Source of the DNA: Arthrobacter burdickii
GTDB taxonomy: Bacteria > Actinomycetota > Actinomycetes > Actinomycetales > Micrococcaceae
Length of the DNA: 64,000 bases
Direction: 5' to 3'
NCBI RefSeq assembly: GCF_030433645.1
Contig: NZ_JAROCG010000001.1
Coordinates: 2,976,001-3,040,000 of the forward strand
The first letter of the stretch is position 1; the number at the start of each line of letters is the position of its first letter. The notes under the pieces are model-generated. The model saw only the letters and a program-made list of their open reading frames with translations. It was not told the origin of the DNA and searched no databases. Position numbers and translations under genes: made by a program. Below are positions 25,928 to 35,130 of the stretch, in pieces.

Positions 25928-25933
25928 TAGACT
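25928..25933 (+). promoter_or_regulatory. -10 element TAGACT upstream of the small secreted protein
   Basis: TAGACT with a poor -35 (TTCCAC, 25905-25910) gives a predicted leader of about 120 nt. The leader contains an inverted repeat GTGGTT-N3-AACCAC at 25989-26003. No known riboswitch class could be recognised. Confidence 0.35.
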
Positions 25934-26063
25934 TCGCGGCACGGGCCTCGGTGGGTTCGTAGGGAGCAGACCTGCGCTGGGCAGTGTCGTGGTTTGCAAC
26001 CACTACCGCGCGCGTGCGTCGGCAACCTGGAAGCAAGAGCACTTCTAGAGATCGAGGCACTAC

Positions 26064-26360
26064 ATGCGCAAGACATCACTACTCGGCGCTGCAGTCTGCG
26101 CCCTGGCACTGGCAGGTCTGAGTACATCCCCGGCATTCGCGGCGGGCCAGGTGGAGCGAGGCCCGGCTCACGCCAACTCCGTCTGTTCGTACTCGGGCCT
26201 GAATGACACGCCCAAACTCGAGGGCCCTGAAGGCGGCCGCGTCCAGTCCTACGGCCAGCTGGTGAGGGCCGGGCTCAAGGCCGATTTTCCCAGCCCGGGA
26301 GTAGCGTGCAATGGGCACAGGTCCCCTTTCCCCCCGCCCCCCGGCTCAGAAGTTCCGTGA
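26064..26360 (+). CDS. Small secreted protein of unknown function
   Basis: 98 residues with a clear Sec signal peptide (RK, hydrophobic core 5-20, cleavage after AFA at 26). The mature part has two cysteines (41 and 82) that could form one disulfide, a central segment SYSGLNDTPKLEGPEGGRV, and a proline-rich tail. I do not recognise a family. The start is ATG at 26064 with GAGG 6 bp upstream. Base composition and codon use look like the neighbours. It stands alone between the M56 gene and the 3' end of parE. Confidence 0.7.
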   Translation: MRKTSLLGAAVCALALAGLSTSPAFAAGQVERGPAHANSVCSYSGLNDTPKLEGPEGGRVQSYGQLVRAGLKADFPSPGVACNGHRSPFPPPPGSEVP

Positions 26361-26512
26361 CGGACTGCCACGCCGGCCCTCGGTCTCGGGGCCGGCCATG
26401 GCGGTGCGCATCGCTGAAGGTACGGAGCGCCGAAGGTACGGACGGGAATCTCCAGGAAGCGCTCCGCCAAGGCAGTGAGGCTTTCCCACCGGCCCGGCGT
26501 CGTCGCTCAGGA

Positions 26513-26545
26513 GTCGATCACGGGTCGATCACGGGTCGATCAGGG
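26513..26545. repeat. Three 11-bp direct repeats at the parE 3' flank
   Basis: GTCGATCACGG begins at 26513, 26524 and 26535; the third copy has one change. The period is about one helical turn. They lie 18 bp beyond the parE stop, in a gap with no gene. Confidence 0.5.
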
Positions 26546-26563
26546 ATCATCAGGCGAATTTGA

Positions 26564-28672
26564 TCAGGCGTCGATGCGGTCTCGGTCCAGGGATGAGGCT
26601 CCCGCGACGATGAAGTCCTTGCGGGGAGCGACGTCGCTTCCCATCAGCAGGTTGAACACCCGCTCGGCCGATTCGGCCTCCTGGATCCGCACGCGCCGCA
26701 GGGTGCGATGCCGCGGATCCATGGTGGTCTCCGCGAGTTGTCCCGCGTCCATCTCGCCGAGGCCCTTGTAGCGCTGAATAGGTGACTTGTACCGCTTGCC
26801 CTTCTTCTCCATGGCGGCCAGGAGGCGTGTGAGTTCCGCTTCCGAATACGTGTAGATCATCTCGTTGGCCTTCGAACCACCGTTGATCACCTCCACACGG
26901 TGCAGGGGCGGGACGGCGGCGTAGACCCGCCCGGCCTCGACCAGCGGACGCATGTACCGGAAGAACAGCGTCAGGAGCAGTGTGCGGATGTGGGCGCCGT
27001 CGACATCCGCATCCGTCATCAGGATCACCTTGCCGTACCGCCGCGCATCGAGCTGGAAGCTCCGCCCCGAGCCGGCGCCGACGACCTGGATGAGGGCGGC
27101 GCACTCCGCGTTGGACAGCATGTCCCCCACCGATGCCTTCTGCACGTTGAGGATCTTCCCCCGGATGGGAAGCAGCGCCTGGTAGTCGGAGGACCGCGCA
27201 AGCTTGGCGGTGCCGAGCGCGCTGTCGCCCTCGACGATGAAGAGCTCGGACCGCTCCTGGTCGTCGATCCTGCAGTCCGCGAGCTTGGCCGGCATGGTCG
27301 AGGTCTCGAGGGCGTTCTTGCGCCGCTGGGTCTCCTTGTGGACCCGGGCCGAGATCCGGGACTTCATCTCGGCGACGACCTTCTCGAGCAGCAGCGCCGA
27401 CTGTGCCTTGTCGTTGCGCGCCGAGGAGGACAGGCGGGCCTGCAGTTCCTTCTCGACCACGCGCGCCACGATGGCCTTGACGGCGGACGTTCCGAGGATC
27501 TCCTTGGTCTGGCCCTCGAACTGGGGCTCGGCGAGGCGCACCGTCAGAACGGCGGTCAGGCCGGCGAAGACGTCGTCCTTCTCGATCTTGTCGGTACCGG
27601 CCTTCAGTTTGCGGGCGTTGGCCTCGATGACCTTCCGGAAGGTCTTCAGCAGCGCCTGCTCGAAGCCGCTTTGGTGCGTGCCGCCCTTGGGGGTGGCGAT
27701 GATGTTCACGTAGCTCCGGACCGTGGTCTCGTAGCCGATGCCCCAGCGCAGGGCGATGTCGACGTCGCAGTCACGCTCCACCTCCGCCATCTGGCTGTGT
27801 CCACGCTCGTCGAGCACGGGCACGGACTCCTTGAAGCGTCCCGATCCCTGGAAGCGCCACACGTCCGTGACCGGCGCGTCGAGTGCCAGGAACTCGGCGT
27901 ACTCGGAGATGCCGCCGTCGTGCTGGAAGACCTCCTCCACCGGACCCGACTCGCCCGGCGTGCCCGGGAGCTTCCGCTCGTCCCTCAGCGCGATGCGGAG
28001 GCCCGGCACCAGGAACGAGGTCTGCCGCGCGCGCGTCTGCAGCTCCTCGTAGGAGAAGGTCGCGTCGGGGGTGAAGATCTGGCGGTCGGCCCAGTACCGG
28101 ATGCGCGTGCCCGTGACGCCGCGCTTGGCCGTTCCCACGACCTCGAGGCGCGAGCCGTCGAGGAAGGGTTCGAAGACGGACGTGGGCGACGGCGTCCGGG
28201 CATCCTTGAAGATCCCCGGCTCACCGCGCCGGAAGGACATCGCATAGGTCTTGCTGCCGCGGTCGACGAAGACGTCCAGCCGGGAGGACAGGGCGTTGAC
28301 GACACTCGCTCCGACGCCGTGGAGGCCGCCGGATGCCGTGTAGGATCCGCCGCCGAACTTGCCTCCGGCATGGAGCTTCGTGAAGACGACCTCGACGCCG
28401 CTCAGGCCCGTCTTGGGTTCGATGTCCACAGGGATGCCGCGGCCGTCGTCGTGGATCTCCACGGAGCCGTCGGCGTGCAGGATCACCGTGATGCTCTGGC
28501 CGTATCCCGCCAGCGCCTCGTCGACGGAGTTGTCGATGATCTCCCAGAGGCAGTGCATCAGGCCGCGTGAATCCGTGGACCCGATGTACATTCCGGGACG
28601 CTTGCGGACTGCTTCGAGGCCCTCGAGGACGGAGAGGTGCCGGGCTGTGTAGTCCGAAGTGGGGGGTGTCAC
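26564..28672 (-). CDS. parE: DNA topoisomerase IV subunit B
   Basis: The ATPase subunit of topoisomerase IV, 702 residues from the chosen start. It has the GHKL ATPase segments (WEIIDNSVDEALAGYG, DDGRGIPVD, GLHGVGASVVNALS) and TOPRIM motifs FIVEGDSALG and MTDADVDGAHI, with the short ParE/GyrB C-terminus ending RDRIDA. I chose GTG at 28672 (VTPPTSDYTARHL) because AAGGAGA lies 13 bp upstream; the more distal GTG at 28702 has no such site. A TAAACT -10 at 28751-28756 on the minus strand would give a leader of about 70 nt. Partner of parC at 5903-8509. Confidence 0.93.
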   Translation of the reverse strand: MTPPTSDYTARHLSVLEGLEAVRKRPGMYIGSTDSRGLMHCLWEIIDNSVDEALAGYGQSITVILHADGSVEIHDDGRGIPVDIEPKTGLSGVEVVFTKLHAGGKFGGGSYTASGGLHGVGASVVNALSSRLDVFVDRGSKTYAMSFRRGEPGIFKDARTPSPTSVFEPFLDGSRLEVVGTAKRGVTGTRIRYWADRQIFTPDATFSYEELQTRARQTSFLVPGLRIALRDERKLPGTPGESGPVEEVFQHDGGISEYAEFLALDAPVTDVWRFQGSGRFKESVPVLDERGHSQMAEVERDCDVDIALRWGIGYETTVRSYVNIIATPKGGTHQSGFEQALLKTFRKVIEANARKLKAGTDKIEKDDVFAGLTAVLTVRLAEPQFEGQTKEILGTSAVKAIVARVVEKELQARLSSSARNDKAQSALLLEKVVAEMKSRISARVHKETQRRKNALETSTMPAKLADCRIDDQERSELFIVEGDSALGTAKLARSSDYQALLPIRGKILNVQKASVGDMLSNAECAALIQVVGAGSGRSFQLDARRYGKVILMTDADVDGAHIRTLLLTLFFRYMRPLVEAGRVYAAVPPLHRVEVINGGSKANEMIYTYSEAELTRLLAAMEKKGKRYKSPIQRYKGLGEMDAGQLAETTMDPRHRTLRRVRIQEAESAERVFNLLMGSDVAPRKDFIVAGASSLDRDRIDA

Positions 28673-28922
28673 GGTGGGATGGTCTCCTTGGCGGAACGGC
28701 ACGATCCAGGACAGGCGTCAGGAGGGTGATGGCGGGGAAAGAGTGCCTTCAGTTTATTACGCACGACTGACATCGAGCGGACGGCGCGTCCTGACGCGCA
28801 TTCCCCCACTCCGAGGAGAACGCATACCCCTGGTACGCCGGGAGCGAAAGGAGGCCCAACCTGCGAAGGCCCGGCAACGAATAGTGGTTATATGAGTACA
28901 CGATCCACATGAGGAGGCATTC

Positions 28923-29144
28923 ATGACCACTGCAGTAGCAACTCGCGAACTCACTGCCCTGGACCGCTGTGACCGATGCGGCGCCCAGGCCTACGTTCGA
29001 GCAGTCCTTCAGTCCTCCGGTGGAGAGCTTCTGTTCTGCGGCCACCACGCGCGCGCCGTCGAAGCAAACCTGAAGCCGCTCACCTCTGAGTGGCAGGACG
29101 AGACGAAGCGGCTTCACGAGAAGCCGGCCGTCGTCGGCGACTGA
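28923..29144 (+). CDS. DUF7455 small zinc-ribbon-like protein
   Basis: 73 residues with CDRCGAQAYVRA and LFCGHHARAVE, a CxxC plus CGHH arrangement likely to bind zinc. This matches the DUF7455 family found between sigA and parE in many actinobacteria; function unknown. The start is ATG at 28923 with a strong GAGGAGG 5 bp upstream, and TTATAT at 28888-28893 may be its -10. It is divergent from parE and convergent with sigA. Confidence 0.8.
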   Translation: MTTAVATRELTALDRCDRCGAQAYVRAVLQSSGGELLFCGHHARAVEANLKPLTSEWQDETKRLHEKPAVVGD

Positions 29145-29207
29145 CCGTCGATAGACGCACCCACTACCTGACGAACAAGCGCTCCGTGTACAGGCGCTGA
29201 AGCACAA

Positions 29208-29241
29208 GGAAGGGCCCCCTCCAGCAGGAGGGGGCCCTTCC
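29208..29241. terminator. Terminator after the DUF7455 gene
   Basis: A perfect 15-bp stem (29208-29222 with 29227-29241) around an AGCA tetraloop. It lies 63 bp after the DUF7455 stop. Confidence 0.8.
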
Positions 29242-29348
29242 TGCGTCCGGGGCTTTCCATTCCTGCCGCGGCGTCGCGCCCGGCGCCGATCATGCCCGGG
29301 CCGCTCCGAGCGCTCCGCGCCACGCCTGCTCGAACCCCTCCGGCCACG

Positions 29349-29383
29349 GAAAAGGGCCCTTCCCGGAGGAAAGGGCCCTTTTC
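29349..29383. terminator. Bidirectional terminator at the end of sigA
   Basis: A 13-bp stem (29349-29361 with 29371-29383) with AAAA/TTTT at its base, so it gives a U-run for transcripts on either strand. It ends 15 bp from the sigA stop. Confidence 0.85.
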
Positions 29384-29398
29384 ACGGATCCTGCCGAA

Positions 29399-30616
29399 TC
29401 AGTCGAGGTAGTCCCGCAGCACCTGCGAACGCGACGGGTGACGCAGCTTGGACATCGTCTTCGATTCGATCTGGCGGATGCGCTCACGCGTCACGCCGTA
29501 GACCTTGCCGATCTCGTCCAGCGTCTTCGGCTGGCCATCGGTCAGGCCGAAGCGCATGGCCACGACGCCCGCCTCACGCTCCGACAGGGTGTCCAGGACC
29601 GAGTGCAGCTGCTCCTGCAGGAGAGTGAAGCTCACGGCATCCGCCGGCACGACCGCCTCGGAGTCCTCGATGAGGTCGCCGAACTCCGAGTCGCCGTCCT
29701 CGCCCAGGGGGGTGTGGAGGGAGATGGGCTCGCGGCCGTACTTCTGCACCTCGACGACCTTCTCGGGGGTCATGTCGAGTTCGAGGGCGAGCTCCTCGGG
29801 GGTGGGCTCGCGGCCGAGGTCCTGCAGCATCTGGCGCTGCACGCGGGCCAGCTTGTTAATGACCTCCACCATGTGGACCGGGATGCGGATGGTCCGGGCC
29901 TGGTCCGCCATGGCACGCGTGATGGCCTGGCGGATCCACCAGGTGGCGTAGGTCGAGAACTTGAAGCCCTTGGTGTAGTCGAACTTCTCGACGGCACGGA
30001 TGAGGCCGAGGTTGCCTTCCTGGATCAGGTCGAGGAAGAGCATGCCGCGCCCGGTGTACCGCTTGGCCAGGGACACCACGAGGCGGAGGTTCGCCTCGAG
30101 CAGGTGGTTCTTCGCCCGCTTGCCGTCGTGGATGACGAATTCGAGCTCACGCTTCAGCTTCGGATCCATGTCCGGGTCGGCGGCGATCTTCTCTTCCGCG
30201 AAGAGGCCGGCCTCGATGCGGAGAGCCAGGTCCACTTCCTGCTCGGCGTTGAGCAGTGCGACCTTGCCGATCTGCTTGAGGTAGTCCTTGACGGGGTCGG
30301 CGGTGGCGCCTGCCGAGACGACCTGCTGCGCCGGGGCGTCGTCGTCATCGGCATCCGAGTAGACGAAGCCTGTCGTCGTGCCGACCTCCGCCGCTTCGGG
30401 CTTGAGGTCCTCGGGGTCGACGTCGACGGCGACATCCAGGGCGGGGTCCGCTCCATCGAGCGCGTCCACTGCAGCCTGTGCGTCCGAGGTCGAGGCCTTT
30501 GCTGCCGCAGCGGACGAGGCGGCCTTGGTGGCAGGCTTCTTGGCCGCTACCCGGCGCTTGGTAGTGGTGGTACCAGCGTCTGTCGACGCGGGTACTGCTG
30601 TCTTCTTGACCGGCAC
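29399..30616 (-). CDS. sigA: Primary RNA polymerase sigma factor (SigA/HrdB)
   Basis: 405 residues from the chosen start. An Ala/Lys/acidic N-terminal region of about 100 residues is followed by region 1.2 ([16 protein letters not shown]), region 2 ([20 protein letters not shown], then [13 protein letters not shown] for promoter melting), region 3 and region 4 ([19 protein letters not shown]). It directs transcription of housekeeping genes. I chose GTG at 30616 because GAAAGG lies 6 bp upstream, although the frame stays open further. It is convergent with the DUF7455 gene across two terminators. Confidence 0.95.
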   Translation of the reverse strand: MPVKKTAVPASTDAGTTTTKRRVAAKKPATKAASSAAAAKASTSDAQAAVDALDGADPALDVAVDVDPEDLKPEAAEVGTTTGFVYSDADDDDAPAQQVVSAGATADPVKDYLKQIGKVALLNAEQEVDLALRIEAGLFAEEKIAADPDMDPKLKRELEFVIHDGKRAKNHLLEANLRLVVSLAKRYTGRGMLFLDLIQEGNLGLIRAVEKFDYTKGFKFSTYATWWIRQAITRAMADQARTIRIPVHMVEVINKLARVQRQMLQDLGREPTPEELALELDMTPEKVVEVQKYGREPISLHTPLGEDGDSEFGDLIEDSEAVVPADAVSFTLLQEQLHSVLDTLSEREAGVVAMRFGLTDGQPKTLDEIGKVYGVTRERIRQIESKTMSKLRHPSRSQVLRDYLD

Positions 30617-30925
30617 AGAGAACCTTTCGTACGGCGGTGTGTGGTGCAACCAGAGGGACAACACCACTATGACCCTGTCAAGTCCGCGCTGATCTCCAGA
30701 CGAATCCGGCCGAACCGACTCCCTAGGGAACGGTCCTGCCGCCCTTGCTATTCCCCCGGAAATCGCTCGCCTGCGACGCCCGTTCTGGAATGCTCGGTGA
30801 TTCTCTGATGCACGGACCCAACCGGGTCTCAACCTCGATTGTCTCACGTGGTGGGCGCACGCCGGAAATGCGCGACGAGCGTCGTTGCTCCTCCTCCCTG
30901 CCGCAGGGAAGGCCCGGATCTCCCG
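30617..30925. other. sigA upstream region, no gene seen
   Basis: 309 bp between the sigA start and the DUF4192 stop. On the minus strand TTGACA at 30676-30681 is a perfect -35, but no convincing -10 lies 16-18 nt downstream, so the promoter is not defined. No reading frame here has coding character. Confidence 0.5.
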
Positions 30926-32293
30926 TCACGCTGTGCCCGGTGGTGCAGGGGGCGGGCCCGGCGTCCACGCGGTCGACCGCTTCCGGGCCCAGGCGGGCAG
31001 GCCTCCGCGGCGGAGGAGTTCATGCAGCAGGCGGGCCAGCCGGTAACCGGGTACCGCACGCTCGGCAGCCTCCAGGTAGACCGCCGCCCTGGAACCGCGT
31101 CCTCGCGCGTATTCGAACCAGGCGGACATGGTGAGGGCAGCCGCACGGGATTCGCCGTCGGACACCGCGGCGAGCCGCGCCAGGATGCATGCCATCGCGT
31201 CGACACGGCTCCACGCCACGGCACCGGTGTGCCGGCCGGCGAGAACGTCGGCATAGAGCAGTGCGGCGACTGCCCCTGTCGCCGGCGCCCTGGACGCCGC
31301 AGTCGTCGTCGTGGTGGCCGGGTCACCCATCGACGTTGCTACTCCTGCCAGCGCGGTCCGGAGTGCCCCTGCACGCCGCGCGTCGGGGAGGATCCATCCG
31401 GCAGGTGCGGCCGCGCTACCCGACGGCACGGCAGCGGCATCAGCCGAGCCCAGAAGCCCGCAGGCAGCCGCCCCCTCCAGTGCTGCGGAAGACCCGAGGC
31501 ACGCACTCACCAGGAGGAAGTCGCGGACCGCCCGGGACTCGATACTGGCCAGGAGGAACCCTGCGATCCCGGGCTCGGCCTCCACCTCGAACACCTCCTG
31601 CCGCAGGATCACGGCATCCCACACGGCGGAGGTCGCCCGGAACTGAGCCGGTGCGGTCCATCGGCCGGCGCAACAGGCGGCGTAGTGTGCCTGGGCGTCC
31701 TCGACGGCCGGTATCCCTGGCGCCACTGCGGCTTCCTCTCCCCCGACGGCGGGCGCCATCCGGAGGACGGCCTCGGAGGGGGATGCATCGAATGCGCTTC
31801 CACCGAAGATCAACTCGGCCGCGAGGGGGCTCGAGAGGACGGCGTCCAGCGGCTGCCCGGGCCACGGGCAGCATTCCTCGTCGGTACAGAAGAAGTCGCG
31901 CCACCCGGTCGGCGAGACGCACCACCCTGCTCGGACCGGCAACCCGGCGGCCAGGAGCACGGCGTCGATGGTCCCCACGAGTCCGTTACGCGGCGGAGGC
32001 TCCAGGCGCTGCCAGCTTTCCTTCGTATAGATCACCAGGAGTGTTCCGTCGGCGCCGGTGTCGCCCTCCAGGAAGGAAAGCACACCCTCCGCGAACGCGA
32101 GGGGATCCGCTTCGTCCGCGGGCAGGTCCACCCGCAGGGTCGCCCCCAGCCTCCTGCCCGTGGTCGTGAGCACCACAAGGCTCTCGTCGGGCATGAAGCC
32201 GAGCGCATGGGGTACATAGGACAGGATGTCCGCCGGCGAGGTGACGGCGAAGGACGGGGACCGGCCCGGCGCGGGGCTCATGGGAGAAGACAT
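30926..32293 (-). CDS. DUF4192 domain-containing protein
   Basis: 455 residues. The N-terminal part reads ADILSYVPHALGFMPDESLVVLT and VDLPADEADPLAFAEGVLSFL, the signature of the actinobacterial DUF4192 family; the C-terminal part has Ala-rich helices (GAVAWSRVDAMACILARL). No signal peptide or membrane helix. Function unknown. The start is ATG at 32293; a second ATG four codons later is possible, and neither has a strong ribosome site. It is transcribed towards sigA. Confidence 0.82.
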   Translation of the reverse strand: MSSPMSPAPGRSPSFAVTSPADILSYVPHALGFMPDESLVVLTTTGRRLGATLRVDLPADEADPLAFAEGVLSFLEGDTGADGTLLVIYTKESWQRLEPPPRNGLVGTIDAVLLAAGLPVRAGWCVSPTGWRDFFCTDEECCPWPGQPLDAVLSSPLAAELIFGGSAFDASPSEAVLRMAPAVGGEEAAVAPGIPAVEDAQAHYAACCAGRWTAPAQFRATSAVWDAVILRQEVFEVEAEPGIAGFLLASIESRAVRDFLLVSACLGSSAALEGAAACGLLGSADAAAVPSGSAAAPAGWILPDARRAGALRTALAGVATSMGDPATTTTTAASRAPATGAVAALLYADVLAGRHTGAVAWSRVDAMACILARLAAVSDGESRAAALTMSAWFEYARGRGSRAAVYLEAAERAVPGYRLARLLHELLRRGGLPAWARKRSTAWTPGPPPAPPGTA

Positions 32294-32380
32294 ACCGCCA
32301 GCCTGCTGGTCCTGGGTTGCGCGCGGTCGGCCTTCGGGCCCTATGTGGACAAGTGGTCGCCGGCAGGCCCAGGGACGAGT

Positions 32381-33721
32381 TCAGCCGCCCTGGGGCTTCC
32401 GTGCGGCCTTCTGGTCGCGGCGGCGCCGGCGCTCGCGGGCGAGGGCGTCGCGGATGGGCGGGACGACCACGCCCTGCTGGGCCATCTGCCGCCGCACCCG
32501 CCGCCGCGCGATGAGCAGGGCGGCGGTCCCGGCCGCGAGGATGACGAGTTGCACGGACATCGCCAGCCGGAAGGACGGGAGGGCGTAGAGGTCGCCCTGC
32601 GAGAAACCGGTTCCGAGGAGGACGTCGAGAATGATCCCGATGACGAACATGGACAGGAGTGACGCCATGAATCCGCCGATGTTGACGATGCCGGTCGCCG
32701 TTCCCATCCTGCCTGCGGGATTGAAGGTGCGGGCGAAGTCGAAGGCGATCATGGAGCCGGGCCCGCCGATCGCCAGGGCGATCACCAGCAGCGCCAGGAG
32801 AGGCAGGGGCGCCGGTCCGGGGTAGAGCAGCACTGTGAGCCAGACTCCGGCCATCAGGGCGACGATCGCGAGCACCATCGTGGACCGCCGCAGGGGGTGC
32901 CTGCCCACGTAGCGTCCGAGGAGCGGCCCGCAGGCGATACCCACGGCGACGAACAGCGTCATGAGGGCGGAGGCAACGCCCTCCCCGACCTTCTCGGCGC
33001 GCACAAGGTAGGGGTACCCCCACATGAGGACGAAGACGGTCCCGGGGAACTGGACGGTGAAGTGCGACCACAGCCCCAGGCGCGTACCCGGTTGCCTCCA
33101 CGCCTCCGCGAGCGAGATGCCGGTCTGCCTGAGCGTCTGCGGAGAGCGCTCGCTGGCGTGCGGCGAGTCGCGGATCACGGTGACGGAGAGGACGACGGCG
33201 AGCGCGGAGAAGGCCGCGGCCGAGAGGAAGGCTGTCTGCCACCCGAACGTCGACAGCAGTGCCACGAACGGCAGGACGGAGACCACCTGGCCCAGCTGGC
33301 CGATGATGCCCGTCCACTGGGTGAGGACCGGGATCCGCCGGGGCTCGAACCAGGCGGGCAGCAGCCGAATGACACTGATGAAGGTGGTGGCGTCGCCGGC
33401 GCCCACGAACAGGCGCCCGACGATGCCGGCAGCGACGGAGTCCGCGAAGGCCAACTGTGCCTGGCCCAGCGCCATGAGCACTCCGCCCGCGACGATGAGG
33501 ACACGGGGACCCCAACGGTCCACGAGGACACCGACGGGCACCTGCAGGCCCGCGTAGACGAGCAGCTGCACCACGGTGAAGACCGACAACTGCGACGCGG
33601 AGGCTTCGAAACGATCTGTCGCCTCGAGTCCGGCCACCCCGAAGGTGGTCCGCTGGGTGACTGCGACGAGATAGGCCGCCACACCTGCTGCCCAGACCAG
33701 AAGCGCCCTCGAAGAATTCAC
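32381..33721 (-). CDS. Major facilitator superfamily transporter
   Basis: 446 residues with twelve predicted membrane segments. The loop-2 motif GVLVDRWGPRVLIVAGG is the MFS signature, with GDATTFISVIRLLPAWFEPRR in the fourth helix region as in anion/organic solute or drug:H+ antiporter-like members. Substrate unknown. The start is GTG at 33721; AATAAT at 33728-33733 on the minus strand ends 7 nt before it, suggesting a leaderless mRNA. A 16-bp tandem-repeat array begins 46 bp upstream of the start. Confidence 0.85.
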   Translation of the reverse strand: MNSSRALLVWAAGVAAYLVAVTQRTTFGVAGLEATDRFEASASQLSVFTVVQLLVYAGLQVPVGVLVDRWGPRVLIVAGGVLMALGQAQLAFADSVAAGIVGRLFVGAGDATTFISVIRLLPAWFEPRRIPVLTQWTGIIGQLGQVVSVLPFVALLSTFGWQTAFLSAAAFSALAVVLSVTVIRDSPHASERSPQTLRQTGISLAEAWRQPGTRLGLWSHFTVQFPGTVFVLMWGYPYLVRAEKVGEGVASALMTLFVAVGIACGPLLGRYVGRHPLRRSTMVLAIVALMAGVWLTVLLYPGPAPLPLLALLVIALAIGGPGSMIAFDFARTFNPAGRMGTATGIVNIGGFMASLLSMFVIGIILDVLLGTGFSQGDLYALPSFRLAMSVQLVILAAGTAALLIARRRVRRQMAQQGVVVPPIRDALARERRRRRDQKAARKPQGG

Positions 33722-33727
33722 TCCCCC

Positions 33728-33733
33728 ATTATT
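33728..33733 (-). promoter_or_regulatory. -10 element AATAAT of the MFS gene
   Basis: Ends 7 nt before the GTG at 33721. There is no clear -35; the region 17 nt further upstream lies between this element and the tandem array. Confidence 0.45.
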
Positions 33734-33766
33734 GCGCGGCGCACCGGGCGCCCTGCTCCCGCTTCG

Positions 33767-33974
33767 CCCGGTTACGGGAAAGCCCGGTTACGGGAAAGCC
33801 CGGTTACGGGAAAGCCCGGTTACGGGAAAGCCCGGTTACGGGAAAGCCCGGTTACGGGAAAGCCCGGTTACGGGAAAGCCCGGTTACGGGAAAGCCCGGT
33901 TACGGGAAAGCCCGGTTACGGGAAAGCCCGGTTACGGGAAAGCCCGGTTACGGGAAAGCCCGGTTATGCGAAAG
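33767..33974. repeat. 16-bp tandem-repeat array, 12 perfect copies plus one variant
   Basis: The unit CCCGGTTACGGGAAAG is repeated head-to-tail twelve times without change (33767-33958), followed by a thirteenth copy with two substitutions (GGTTATGCG). Each unit contains a small dyad CCCG-GTTA-CGGG. Two units span 32 bp, about three helical turns. The array sits in the 353-bp gap 33722-34074 between the MFS start and the PAC2 stop. The period is not a multiple of three and there are no spacers, so it is neither coding nor CRISPR. Confidence 0.95.
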
Positions 33975-34001
33975 CCCGCCCACCGGTGCGGTGGGCGGGC
34001 T
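33973..34001. terminator. Terminator after the PAC2 gene
   Basis: A perfect 12-bp stem (33973-33984 with 33990-34001) around GGTGC. On the minus strand it follows the PAC2 gene by 73 bp and separates it from the repeat array. Confidence 0.7.
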
Positions 34002-34074
34002 CGATACTGCCTGCTCGCTCTACGCGGCGGGAGCGCGTCCTGGGGAGTGCGTCCTGGCTACGGGTCCGGGTGCA

Positions 34075-35130
34075 CTAGGCCAGGGAGCGCGGCTCCGGCC
34101 CGGACGGTCCGTCGTCGTCGTGTCCCTCGGGCGTCGTGGGCTCCTCGCGGTCGCTGCGGCTGCCGTAGTCGATCGGGCTCGTGCCGAGGAACTCCGTGTC
34201 CCACAGCAGGGTGGACTCCTCCTCCGCCTGCGGGCTCGCCAGGTACGCCTCGACCGCGGCACCCAGCTCCTCGGCGCTGGCCAGTTCGCTGTTCTCCTTG
34301 ACCAGCAGTGACCTGCGTTCGGCTCCCTCCGCGTACTCGTCGTACCGCTTCTCCAGCGAGGCGACGACGGACTGCACCTCCGCCGAGTTGCCGACCTGCC
34401 GTGCGATCTGGCGCTCGACGTCGCGTCCCGTCTCGCGCAGCCGGTCCGTCGGCAGCACCAGGCGCGCCGTGGCCCCCAGGTACTCCAGCCCGGCCACCGC
34501 GGCGGGCGGGTACTCGGCCTCCGAGAGGTAGTGGGGAACGTGGATGACGTGGCCCACGACGTCGTGCCCGGCCTCGATGAGCCGAAGTTCCAGCACGTGG
34601 CCGATGGACGCCTGCAGTTCGGCGGTCGGCCGCCAGGCGTTCATGCCGTCGATCAGGTCGGAGCGGTTGCCGTGGAGCGTCACACCGATCGGACGGGTGT
34701 GCGGCACCGGCATCGGGATGGCGTGGATCCACGAGATGAGGGGCACCTCGAGGTTCTCCACGAGTCCGACGACGGCGCTCGCGAAGCGCTCCCACTGCAG
34801 GTCGGGCTCGACGCCGGTCAGGAGCAGGAAAGGCTCGCCCAGGCCGTCGTACAGCCGGTGCAGCTCGAGCCGGTGCGGCTGGTAGTCCGTGAGGTGGTCC
34901 TCGGAGAAGGTGATCTTCGGGCGCCGTCCGCGGTAGTCCATGAGCTGGTCGGCGTCGAACTCGGCAACCAGGTCGTGGTCGAGGATCTCCAGCAGTTCCT
35001 CGCTCACCTGGGAGACGACGTGCCCGGCGTCCATGAAGCCGGTGAGGCTCACGAGCAGGGGAAGCCCCTTGGTCTCCGGGTCGCCGAACACCTCGGCGTC
35101 CGTGTTGTACAGGGTTCGTGGATCCAGCAT
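34075..35130 (-). CDS. PAC2 family protein
   Basis: 351 residues starting MLDPRTLYNTDAEVFGDPE, with GLPLLVSLTGFMDAGHVVSQ and SWIHAIPMPVPHTRPIGVTLHG characteristic of actinobacterial PAC2 (proteasome-assembly-chaperone-like) proteins. The C-terminus is acidic and low in complexity. Its function is not established in bacteria. The start is ATG at 35130 with GAGGAGAG upstream; a longer frame further upstream is not supported. It is divergent from the leucyl aminopeptidase gene. Confidence 0.85.
   Translation of the reverse strand: MLDPRTLYNTDAEVFGDPETKGLPLLVSLTGFMDAGHVVSQVSEELLEILDHDLVAEFDADQLMDYRGRRPKITFSEDHLTDYQPHRLELHRLYDGLGEPFLLLTGVEPDLQWERFASAVVGLVENLEVPLISWIHAIPMPVPHTRPIGVTLHGNRSDLIDGMNAWRPTAELQASIGHVLELRLIEAGHDVVGHVIHVPHYLSEAEYPPAAVAGLEYLGATARLVLPTDRLRETGRDVERQIARQVGNSAEVQSVVASLEKRYDEYAEGAERRSLLVKENSELASAEELGAAVEAYLASPQAEEESTLLWDTEFLGTSPIDYGSRSDREEPTTPEGHDDDGPSGPEPRSLA

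Noticed and set aside
26372..26396. Terminator after the small secreted protein
   Set aside because: An 8-bp GC-rich stem exists but lacks a U-run and could be chance in such GC-rich DNA; not listed as a feature.
26475..26771. Small plus-strand frame over the parE 3' end
   Set aside because: It runs antisense over parE codons and is partly made of the 11-bp direct repeats; no ribosome site or family features.
33767..33974. CRISPR array
   Set aside because: The repeats are directly adjacent with no spacers, and no cas genes are present.
33732..34301. Plus-strand open frames through the 16-bp array encoding a repeated peptide
   Set aside because: The frames stay open only because a 16-bp unit without stops is repeated; the peptide has no family features, and the frames overlap real genes on the other strand.
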